Below are positions 1 to 5,032 of a stretch of DNA of 5,939 bases, in pieces. Made by a program: the position numbers and the translations under genes. The stretch lies in assembly GCA_017609945.1 (NCBI GenBank), contig JAFCCZ010000058.1, positions 1 through 5,939 on the forward strand. Direction: 5' to 3'. Source of the stretch: Candidatus Iainarchaeum sp. (GTDB lineage Archaea > Iainarchaeota > Iainarchaeia > Iainarchaeales > GCA-2688035). A model generated the notes under the pieces. The model was not told the origin of the DNA, searched no databases, and was given only the letters and a program-made list of their open reading frames with translations. Each line of letters opens with the position of its first letter. Position 1 is the stretch's first letter.

Positions 1-73
1 TAGCGGCCTTCCTGGCCTGCTCCAGCCCGTGAAGCCGGTTATAGCCCCCGCTTATTTCAGAATAGTGGCCCAT
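1..73 (-). CDS. N-terminus of putative class I SAM-dependent methyltransferase (partial, runs off left edge)
   Basis: Reading the minus strand from an ATG at 73-71 gives 24 codons that stay open to the window edge. The peptide begins MGHYSEISGGYNRLHGLEQ. The pattern Y-x-E-I-x-x-G-Y-N-x-L-H-G-x-E-Q is what I recall from the N-terminus of many archaeal class I methyltransferases (Y-D-x-I-A-x-x-Y-x-x-L-H-x-E-E-Q), just ahead of the SAM-binding Rossmann fold. The SAM motifs themselves lie outside the window, so the family is an inference from this short segment and the substrate is unknown. No Shine-Dalgarno sequence precedes the ATG. A TATA-like stretch about 25 nt upstream fits a leaderless transcript. 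The gene is divergent from the AbrB-headed operon. Confidence 0.55.
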   Translation of the reverse strand, partial: MGHYSEISGGYNRLHGLEQARKAA

Positions 74-93
74 AGAAAGGGTTAAGAAAAGAA

Positions 94-102
94 ATAATTA
101 AA
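94..102 (-). promoter_or_regulatory. TATA-like box for the minus-strand methyltransferase-like gene
   Basis: On the minus strand this reads TTTAATTAT. It is centred about 25 nt upstream of the ATG at 73, the distance expected of an archaeal TATA box from a start site that coincides with the start codon. The surroundings are generally A/T-rich, so a chance match is possible. Confidence 0.4.
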
Positions 103-137
103 TGAATAAAGAAAACACGGGAGTTTTGGGAAAAGTA

Positions 138-155
138 GGGCAAAACATTTAAATA
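138..155 (+). promoter_or_regulatory. BRE/TATA promoter of the AbrB-ABC transporter operon
   Basis: TTTAAATA at 148-155 is a good archaeal TATA box. It is preceded by the purine/A-rich GGGCAAAAC (138-146), which resembles a TFB recognition element. Archaeal TATA boxes are centred about 26-27 nt before the start site, which predicts transcription starting near 176-179. That lies just upstream of a partial Shine-Dalgarno sequence (185-189) and the ATG at 194. No comparably clear promoter appears before the next four genes, so this probably drives the whole cluster. Confidence 0.6.
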
Positions 156-180
156 GTATGAAATGTATGATATTTCATAC
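156..180 (+). promoter_or_regulatory. Palindromic putative operator abutting the TATA box
   Basis: The arms GTATGAAAT (156-164) and ATTTCATAC (172-180) are a perfect 9-bp inverted repeat around a 7-bp spacer. The repeat begins immediately after the TATA box and extends to about the predicted transcription start. A dimeric regulator bound here would block TFB or RNA polymerase. The first gene of the operon encodes an AbrB-type dimeric DNA-binding protein, so autorepression is the simplest inference. No second copy of the arms was noticed elsewhere in the window. Confidence 0.5.
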
Positions 181-184
181 AAGT

Positions 185-189
185 GTGAT
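185..189 (+). promoter_or_regulatory. Partial Shine-Dalgarno (GTGAT) that favours the ATG at 194
   Basis: GTGAT matches part of the archaeal anti-Shine-Dalgarno complement (GGAGGTGAT) and lies 4 nt before the ATG at 194. The in-frame ATGs at 158 and 167 lie inside the palindrome, upstream of the predicted transcription start, so they should not be in the mRNA. This supports 194 as the real start of the AbrB-family gene. Confidence 0.45.
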
Positions 190-193
190 TTTT

Positions 194-493
194 ATGGATT
201 CGGGAAAAGGAAAGTGCGGGGAGGGCTGGCTAAAGCACTACGGCAGTGCAACAGTCGGCGAGCGCGGCCAGGTTGTGTTGCCTTCCGAGGTAAGGAAACG
301 GTTTGGAATTGAGGCAGGCGAAAAGCTCATTGTGCTTGGCTCCGGCACCGGCGATTTTGAGAAAATTGTGCTGATGAAATCCGAGGCAATTACCGGACTC
401 CTAAACCACATGTTTGACATGAGAAAAAACCTTGAGAAGGGCAGCCCTGAAAGCATTGAAAAAATTATTCACAAGGCAAAGGGGAAAAACTGA
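194..493 (+). CDS. AbrB/SpoVT/MazE-family swapped-hairpin DNA-binding regulator
   Basis: A 99-residue protein with an N-terminal AbrB-type domain at about residues 16-55. This holds the characteristic run S-A-T-V-G-E-R-G-Q-V-V-L-P-S-E-V-R-K-R-F-G, then G-I-E-A-G-E-K-L-I-V-L. In this family the fold forms an intertwined dimer that binds DNA. The remaining 45 or so residues are mostly helical and rich in Lys/Glu, and could mediate oligomerisation. An open frame reaches back to an ATG at 158, but the promoter and operator placement argue for 194. The gene ends 16 nt before the ABC ATPase gene and heads the operon, so it is probably its local regulator, acting at the 156-180 palindrome. An antitoxin role is less likely because no toxin-like gene is adjacent. 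The family call is firm; the target is inferred. Confidence 0.85.
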   Translation: MDSGKGKCGEGWLKHYGSATVGERGQVVLPSEVRKRFGIEAGEKLIVLGSGTGDFEKIVLMKSEAITGLLNHMFDMRKNLEKGSPESIEKIIHKAKGKN

Positions 494-509
494 ATTGGAA
501 GTGGTTTGA

Positions 510-1208
510 ATGACGCAAACTGTTCTCGAGGCAAAGGATGTCTACAAAATTTACGACATGGGAAAGGTTCAGGTTCACGCACTGAGCGGGGTCTCGCTGA
601 AAATAAACAAGGGAGACTACATTTCAATCATGGGGCCAAGCGGTTCCGGCAAAACAACGCTTTTGGACGTGCTGTCCGCCCTGCTCAGGCCAACCAAGGG
701 CGAAATTTTGATTAGTGGGAAGCCAATCTCAAAAATGGACGACAACGAGCTGGCTAGGGTGCGCGGAAAAACAATCGGTTTTGTGTTCCAGACATTTAAC
801 CTTATCCAGAGAATGACCGCATTGGAAAACGTAATGCTTCCCCTGTGGTTCCAGGGGGTTAAGCCAGCGGGAAGAGAGGAAAGGGCGGGAAAAATCCTTG
901 AAAGGGTTGGATTGGGGGACAGAGTTACGCACAGGCCGACTGAATTGAGCGGTGGCCAAAGGCAGAGGGTTGCGATTGCCCGCGCTCTGGCAGTTGACCC
1001 GGACGTTATTGTTGCAGACGAGCCAACAGGAAACCTTGACTCAGTTTCCGGTGATCAGATTCTCAAATTGATTGACGACCTCAACAAAAAAGAGGGAAAA
1101 ACTGTTCTAATGGTTACCCACGAGAAAAGCATTGGAAAGCACGCGCACAGGATTATTCATTTAAAAGACGGAAAGATTGTTAAAAACGAAAAAACCAGGA
1201 GGAATTAG
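510..1208 (+). CDS. ABC transporter ATP-binding protein, LolD/MacB type
   Basis: A complete 232-residue nucleotide-binding domain, the usual length for stand-alone LolD-type subunits. All motifs are present: Walker A GPSGSGKT (42-49), the Q-loop in FVFQTFNLI (Q94), the signature LSGGQ (146-150), Walker B VIVADEP with catalytic E171, the D-loop NLD (175-177), and the switch histidine H204 in VTHE. F-Q-x-F-N-L-I after the Q-loop and the short KDGKIV tail are typical of the LolD/MacB/FtsE-like group. These power MacB/FtsX-type permeases by mechanotransmission rather than classic import. The likely partners are the two permeases downstream. The ATG at 510 has only a weak purine-rich lead (GGAAGTGG at 497-504). 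The stop is followed after one base by the next start. The family is certain; the substrate is unknown. Confidence 0.95.
   Translation: MTQTVLEAKDVYKIYDMGKVQVHALSGVSLKINKGDYISIMGPSGSGKTTLLDVLSALLRPTKGEILISGKPISKMDDNELARVRGKTIGFVFQTFNLIQRMTALENVMLPLWFQGVKPAGREERAGKILERVGLGDRVTHRPTELSGGQRQRVAIARALAVDPDVIVADEPTGNLDSVSGDQILKLIDDLNKKEGKTVLMVTHEKSIGKHAHRIIHLKDGKIVKNEKTRRN
1197..1202 (+). promoter_or_regulatory. Strong Shine-Dalgarno (AGGAGG) that fixes the start at 1210
   Basis: AGGAGG lies 7 nt before the ATG at 1210, inside the last codons of the ATPase gene. It selects this ATG over the in-frame ATG at 1177, and the selected start begins directly with a signal peptide (MKKFLIAFAV). Confidence 0.85.
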
Positions 1209-1209
1209 G

Positions 1210-2454
1210 ATGAAGAAGTTTTTGATTGCTTTTGCGGTTCTTTTTTTGGCCGCTAACGCTGCCGCTGCCGACTTGGTTATCGACGCGGTCAGCTATACAC
1301 CGGCGCCGGCCATACCCGGCGAATACTTTGACCTATACATACAGCTGAAGAACAACAGCAAGTATTTGGCGGAGGACGTTGAATTCATGTTGGACCTAAG
1401 CGGGGGCAACGAAAGGAACTCGGATTACCCGTTCTCGCTTGGAACAGGAATAAGCAACGAAGCAACGATATCGTCCATCCAGGCACGCAAGGCCGCGCTG
1501 CTTGAGTACAAGGTAAGGGTTGACCCAAGCGCACTGGACGGAAGTTACACCATTGTGTTCAGGTTCAACGACTCGGACGCCCAAAAGGAGTACAGCTACA
1601 CAATAAACGTGCTCTCAAGGCAGCCTGACATAAAGGTTATTGATGCGAGCCAGGTTGCAGTGGCACCGGGGCAGGTTGCAGAACTTGAGCTAACGCTCAG
1701 GAACGTTGGAACAGGCACAGCCCGCGACATCCTTGCAGGCATTGAAGAGGACAGGACTGTTACAACCACGGGAATAGTTGTTGAAAGGGAGTTCTCCGCA
1801 ATCGGCGCAAGCTTTGACTACGTTAAACGCCTTGAGCCAGGCAAGGAAACAAAAGCGGTTATTTTGCTTGCGGTTAACCCTGACGCAGAGCAGAAAACAT
1901 ACACCATTCCAGTGGCAATAAAGTACAAGGACGCAAACTCTAACGAGTACACAGACACATCGTACATTGGACTGCAGGTGATTCAGGAGCCGGAAATTGA
2001 TGCAGTGGTAAGCGAGATTTCACCAGGCGTAATGCCAGGCAGTGCCTCAGAGGTAACGATTGACCTGTTCAATGTCGGAGTTGGAACCGCCAAATATGTG
2101 GTTGTTGAGATCTCAACGCCAAGCGGAAAGGTCGGCCAGGAAAAAGTGTTTATTGGGACACTGGAAGCCGACGACTTTGACAGCTTCAAGGTTGACGTGA
2201 AGTTCAACGCGGACATTGACACAAGCAAAGACCAGCCCCTTAATTTGGTGCTGAAGTACAAGAACCAGTACGGAGAGCAAAAGCAGGTTGAGAAAACCGT
2301 CAAGCTTGACGGATTCTCAGCAGCAAGCGCCCAGGCCGCAGCAGGGGCAGACCCGGTTGGAATGGCAATCGGGTTGATTGCAACATTGCTGCAATTGCTT
2401 GGACTGTTCGTTGCGGGAAAATGGGGCTATAAGAAATTTGTGAAAAAGGCTTAA
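1210..2454 (+). CDS. Secreted, C-terminally anchored CARDB/COG1361-like protein of the ABC transporter cluster
   Basis: A 414-residue protein. Residues 1-20 form a signal peptide (KK, then a hydrophobic core, ending ANAAAA before DLV). Three Ig-like all-beta domains of about 105-120 residues follow, at roughly 21-136, 139-257 and 262-367. They share a landmark strand: LKNNSKYLAED (46-56), LRNVGTGTARD (163-173) and LFNVGVGTAKY (286-296). The form N-x-G-x-G-T-A-[RK] is typical of CARDB/COG1361 S-layer-type repeats of archaea. An Ala-rich linker (370-380) leads to one membrane helix (about 384-404) and a basic cytoplasmic tail (KKFVKKA). The topology is therefore mostly outside, anchored at the C-terminus. 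Lying between the ATPase and the permeases, it is probably an extracytoplasmic partner of the transporter (substrate receptor, chaperone or periplasmic-adaptor analogue). It could instead be a cell-surface protein that the system exports. The architecture is clear; the role is inferred. Confidence 0.8.
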   Translation: MKKFLIAFAVLFLAANAAAADLVIDAVSYTPAPAIPGEYFDLYIQLKNNSKYLAEDVEFMLDLSGGNERNSDYPFSLGTGISNEATISSIQARKAALLEYKVRVDPSALDGSYTIVFRFNDSDAQKEYSYTINVLSRQPDIKVIDASQVAVAPGQVAELELTLRNVGTGTARDILAGIEEDRTVTTTGIVVEREFSAIGASFDYVKRLEPGKETKAVILLAVNPDAEQKTYTIPVAIKYKDANSNEYTDTSYIGLQVIQEPEIDAVVSEISPGVMPGSASEVTIDLFNVGVGTAKYVVVEISTPSGKVGQEKVFIGTLEADDFDSFKVDVKFNADIDTSKDQPLNLVLKYKNQYGEQKQVEKTVKLDGFSAASAQAAAGADPVGMAIGLIATLLQLLGLFVAGKWGYKKFVKKA

Positions 2455-2482
2455 CCAAAGCCTTTTTTCATTTATTTTTTTT
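2443..2482 (+). terminator. Intra-operon hairpin plus T-runs (terminator or attenuator)
   Basis: AAAAAGGCTT (2443-2452) and AAGCCTTTTT (2458-2467) form a perfect 10-bp inverted repeat around a 5-nt loop. The 3' arm runs into T6 (2463-2468), and a T8 run follows (2475-2482). The stem overlaps the stop codon of the CARDB-like gene. Archaeal RNA polymerase terminates at T-runs on the non-template strand even without a hairpin, so partial termination here is plausible. It would lower permease output relative to the upstream genes. The hairpin may also protect an mRNA 3' end. Confidence 0.6.
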
Positions 2483-2488
2483 GGGGTG
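2483..2488 (+). promoter_or_regulatory. Shine-Dalgarno-like GGGGTG before the TTG start of permease 1
   Basis: GGGGTG resembles the archaeal GGAGGTG ribosome-binding core and ends 5 nt before the TTG at 2494. It supports this non-ATG start, which places the conserved N-terminal N-L-K-R-Q-R-L-R-S segment at the same distance from the first residue as in related permeases. Confidence 0.55.
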
Positions 2489-2493
2489 CTGCG

Positions 2494-3693
2494 TTGTTTG
2501 ACCTAGAGACAATTAAATTTGCGTTCACAAACCTCAAAAGGCAGAGACTGCGCTCTTATTTAACCCTTCTTGGAATGGTAATTGGAATAGCCGCAATTGT
2601 TGCACTTCTTACCATGAGTAACGGCCTAAGCATTGCGATTGAGGAAATGTTTGAGGGCCTCGGGCTTGACACCATTACTGTGCAACCCGGGCAACAGATG
2701 GGACTATCACAGGCGGTCTCAAAAAGCATTGAAGACGAAGACATTGATATAATAAGCAATATCGTAGGAGTAGAAGCTGTTGCCGGGTTCTATGAGGGCG
2801 CGGCAATAGCAAAATACCGCGATAGGGAACTTAGCGCTTTTCTGATAGGTTACGACCCCGCGCAAACAGAGTTTATTCAGCAAATGGGATATCTCTCGCT
2901 TGGCAGTGGAAGGATGCTTGAAAGCAGTGACCTCTACAGCATACTCATTAGCGAAAACTTTGCAAAAACTGCATTAGAAAACAAAGAATTAACACTAAAG
3001 CAAAAAATTGAAATTAATGGCATGAACTTTAGAATAGTGGGCCTTCTTGAAGACAGTGACATGGCTTCAGGTTTTGGTATAATCAACATGGTTTGGATAA
3101 CAAAGAATGCGGCTCAAACTCTTTTTGACATTGACGAACCGGTTGAACTAATGGTAAAGGTTACTGATGAAAGCCTTGCCGAGCCTGTTGCAGAGGAAAT
3201 TGAGGAAAGACTTGAAAGGGCACACGGGGAAAAAGATGTCATGGTTATGACCACCGGGAGTCTTCTTGAAAGCTTTAACAGCGTGCTTGGGATTATGCAG
3301 GCTGTGCTTATCATGATCGCATTTATTTCGGTTATTGTTGGGGCAATTGGAATAATGAACACAATGCTTATGGCGGTTCTTGACAGAACAAGAGAAATTG
3401 GCGCAATGAAAGCAATTGGCGCGACAAATTCAACAATTTTATCAATCTTTGTGACAGAGGCAGCCCTCTTAGGCCTTGCGGGCGGAACAGCGGGCGTTAT
3501 TTTGGGATATATTGTTGCCCTCGGAATCTCGGCCGTTGCGGGCTCATTCAACTTCAACCTTCCAATAGTTCCAGACCCCTTTGTAATTCTTTTTGGGATA
3601 TTGCTCAGTGTTATAGTTGGAATTCTTTCAGGAATTTTCCCGGCAAGAAGAGCCGCTTTAATGGACCCGGTGGAGGCGCTTCGCTGTGAGTAG
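2494..3693 (+). CDS. MacB/FtsX-type ABC transporter permease 1
   Basis: A 399-residue permease of the usual length for the four-helix MacB/LolC family. An amphipathic N-terminus with NLKRQRLRS (13-21) leads into TM1 (about 22-43). A large extracytoplasmic domain follows (about 46-262), starting with the conserved D-T-I-T-V-Q-P-G (59-66). The FtsX-type core comes last: TM2 (266-294, ending IMNTMLMAV), the coupling segment R-T-R-E-I-G-A-M-K-A-I-G-A (298-310), TM3 (about 318-346) and TM4 (361-384). It closes with the family signature PARRAALMDPVEALR (383-397). The coupling segment would contact the ATPase encoded at 510-1208. Translation starts at TTG. Its end overlaps the next gene by 8 nt, so the two permeases are probably made together as a heterodimer. 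The family is firm; the substrate is not deducible. Confidence 0.92.
   Translation: MFDLETIKFAFTNLKRQRLRSYLTLLGMVIGIAAIVALLTMSNGLSIAIEEMFEGLGLDTITVQPGQQMGLSQAVSKSIEDEDIDIISNIVGVEAVAGFYEGAAIAKYRDRELSAFLIGYDPAQTEFIQQMGYLSLGSGRMLESSDLYSILISENFAKTALENKELTLKQKIEINGMNFRIVGLLEDSDMASGFGIINMVWITKNAAQTLFDIDEPVELMVKVTDESLAEPVAEEIEERLERAHGEKDVMVMTTGSLLESFNSVLGIMQAVLIMIAFISVIVGAIGIMNTMLMAVLDRTREIGAMKAIGATNSTILSIFVTEAALLGLAGGTAGVILGYIVALGISAVAGSFNFNLPIVPDPFVILFGILLSVIVGILSGIFPARRAALMDPVEALRCE
2521..2545 (+). repeat. Permease duplication, 5' conserved block (partner 3731-3755)
   Basis: By eye this 25-nt block differs from 3731-3755 at only two positions. It encodes A-F-[TS]-N-L-K-[RS]-Q at the N-terminus of each permease. 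It reflects descent of the two permeases from one gene, with strong conservation of the segment ahead of TM1, rather than a mobile repeat. Confidence 0.7.
3351..3378 (+). repeat. Permease duplication, 3' conserved block (partner 4555-4582)
   Basis: This 28-nt block matches 4555-4582 with a single mismatch. It encodes I-M-N-T-M-[LV]-M-A-V at the end of TM2. Near-identity of the DNA, including third codon positions, suggests either recent duplication or local gene conversion, since the surrounding sequence has diverged far more. Confidence 0.65.
3672..3676 (+). promoter_or_regulatory. Shine-Dalgarno (GGAGG) for permease 2, inside permease 1
   Basis: GGAGG lies 9 nt before the GTG at 3686, within the last codons of permease 1. 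It supports the GTG start and an 8-nt gene overlap, consistent with translational coupling. The same bases encode part of the conserved DPVEALR tail, so the match may be partly coincidental. Confidence 0.5.
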
Positions 3694-4897
3694 TGAACTA
3701 AATTTCTTTGACGGTGAACTGCTGCACGTTGCGTTCTCAAACCTCAAAAGCCAGAAGCTTAGGAGCGGGCTGTCAATTCTTGGGATAATTATTGGAATTG
3801 CATCAATTGTTGCACTCATTTCCCTTGGAGAGGGATTGAATGCATCTGTACAGCAGCAGTTTGAAATGCTTGGAACAGACACCCTGACAATTCTTCCAGG
3901 GGGCGGGTTTGCGGAGAGCCTGTTTGCAGAACTGCAGGAAGACGATGTTGACACAATTGAATCGGTCAGAGGCGTTGAGTCCGCGGTTGGAATCTATGTC
4001 AGCAGTGTAAGGCTTAAGTTCAAAGACGAAATAAAAAGCATTATTGTTTACGGGTCAGATGCAAGCAAGGCAAAAAACCTTGAAAGCATGGGAATGGTTG
4101 ACGTTGAATTTGGAAGGACTCTTGTAGCGCAGGACAGGGGAAATATCCTCATTGGGCCAAGGCTTGCCAACGGATTCTTTGAAAACGAAATCCACTTAAG
4201 GGAAAATCTCAAAATAAATGACGACAAATTAAGGGTTATTGGAATTCTTAAACGCGCAAGGCATTTCTTTGGAGCAATGTTTAACAGCGCAGTGTTCACA
4301 ACACTTGACGACCTTGAAGACATTACCGGGGAAACCCTTACCCCGTTTAGAATTATGGTCAAAATTTCCGAGGGGCAGGACATTGACGTTGTAAGGGAAA
4401 GAGTGCACGACGCACTTGAAAAGGCGCACGGAAAAACAGATTTTCAGATCTCAAGCCCCCAGCAGGCAAGCGAGGTTGCGGGAAGCGCTATTGGAATAAT
4501 ACAGCTTGTGCTCGCAGGAATTGCCGCAATCTCCCTGGTTGTTGGGGGAGTTGTAATAATGAACACAATGGTTATGGCGGTTGCGGAGAGAACACACGAA
4601 ATAGGAGTCCTCAAAGCAATCGGCGCAACAAACACCAGCATTAGAACAATCTTCCTAATGGAAGCGGCCCTAATAGGCCTCTTTGGAGGACTAATTGGAG
4701 TAGCGGTTGGAATCGCACTAAGCACGGGAGCATCAATTGCAATAGACCTTCTAATGGGCCTCGAATTCCAGGCAGTGGTTTCCCCAATAGTCATAGTCGT
4801 AGCACTCGCATTCAGCATAGTAGTCGGAGTACTCTCAGGCCTCATCCCCTCAACAATCGCCTCAAACCTCGACCCGGTCGAAGCAATGAGAAAATAA
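3686..4897 (+). CDS. MacB/FtsX-type ABC transporter permease 2
   Basis: A 403-residue permease with the same plan as permease 1. NLKSQKLRS (19-27) leads to TM1 (about 28-48). The extracytoplasmic domain spans about 50-265 and starts with D-T-L-T-I-L-P-G-G. TM2 (271-297) ends IMNTMVMAV. The coupling segment is R-T-H-E-I-G-V-L-K-A-I-G-A (302-314), followed by TM3 (about 321-353), TM4 (364-388) and the tail LDPVEAMR. It starts at GTG, overlapping permease 1 by 8 nt. The extracytoplasmic domains differ much more than the ends, as expected for a duplicated pair that now forms a heterodimer. The tail lacks the A-R-R of the usual PARRAA motif (it reads PSTIASNLDP). The last 38 sense codons contain no codon ending in T, unlike the rest of the gene. 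The family is firm. Confidence 0.92.
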   Translation: MSSELNFFDGELLHVAFSNLKSQKLRSGLSILGIIIGIASIVALISLGEGLNASVQQQFEMLGTDTLTILPGGGFAESLFAELQEDDVDTIESVRGVESAVGIYVSSVRLKFKDEIKSIIVYGSDASKAKNLESMGMVDVEFGRTLVAQDRGNILIGPRLANGFFENEIHLRENLKINDDKLRVIGILKRARHFFGAMFNSAVFTTLDDLEDITGETLTPFRIMVKISEGQDIDVVRERVHDALEKAHGKTDFQISSPQQASEVAGSAIGIIQLVLAGIAAISLVVGGVVIMNTMVMAVAERTHEIGVLKAIGATNTSIRTIFLMEAALIGLFGGLIGVAVGIALSTGASIAIDLLMGLEFQAVVSPIVIVVALAFSIVVGVLSGLIPSTIASNLDPVEAMRK

Positions 4898-5032
4898 CCC
4901 ACCCCCCCACAACCACAAACTCCTTCTCCACAACCCACTTCACAACCCTTTCAGTAAAGGTTCAGGGATTACGCCACTTCGCCACACGTCCCAAGCAAAA
5001 CAATTAAATTCTCCCAGCGCACTTGTTTTATT
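4898..5032. other. Intergenic region with G-free C-rich leader
   Basis: This is 135 nt between the permease 2 stop and the next start. Its first 56 nt (4898-4953) contain no G on the plus strand and include a C7 run, plus two copies of CACAACCC (4929-4936 and 4941-4948) 12 nt apart. No T-run terminator is present. A 5-bp hairpin (4947-4960) is too weak to call. The right part holds the TATA-like box of the next gene. I see no small gene in it. Confidence 0.6.
5002..5010 (+). promoter_or_regulatory. TATA-like box of the sigma-like gene; leaderless transcript likely
   Basis: AATTAAATT is centred 27 nt before the ATG at 5033, the canonical distance between an archaeal TATA box and the start site. 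The A-rich CAAGCAAAAC (4992-5001) ahead of it is BRE-like. No Shine-Dalgarno sequence precedes the ATG (the lead reads ACTTGTTTTATT). Together these indicate transcription starting at or next to the start codon, and therefore a transcription unit separate from the transporter operon. Confidence 0.55.

Noticed and set aside
1..73. A tRNA or other RNA gene at the left edge
   Set aside because: No acceptor/T-arm pairing or anticodon-loop layout could be made out, and the minus-strand reading gives a sensible methyltransferase-like N-terminus.
506..715. A 69-codon plus-strand frame from a TTG at 506
   Set aside because: It is an offset shadow of the ABC ATPase gene, whose Walker A lies in the other frame.
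194..1208. AbrB protein as a MazE-type antitoxin of a toxin-antitoxin pair
   Set aside because: The next gene is a complete ABC ATPase and no small toxin-like gene lies nearby, so a transcriptional regulator is the better reading.
1177..1209. An upstream start for the CARDB-like gene
   Set aside because: It would overlap the ATPase gene and put 11 charged residues before the signal peptide. The AGGAGG at 1197-1202 points to the ATG at 1210.
3114..3740. A 208-codon open frame on the minus strand across permease 1
   Set aside because: It is antisense to the conserved permease core, has low-complexity Ser/Ile/Thr-rich content typical of reversed membrane-protein codons, and shows no recognisable motif.
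4444..4938. A 164-codon open frame on the minus strand over the end of permease 2
   Set aside because: It is antisense to TM helices and the coupling segment. Its openness follows from the T-poor composition of the plus strand, and no family pattern is visible.
4898..4948. G-quadruplex on the minus strand (G7 and other G-tracts)
   Set aside because: Only a few tracts reach three Gs and the loops between them are long, so a stable quadruplex is doubtful from sequence alone.
4947..4960. Small hairpin (CCTTT, 4-nt loop, AAAGG) after the operon
   Set aside because: The stem is only 5 bp, extension needs a bulge, and no T-run follows, so it is not a credible terminator.
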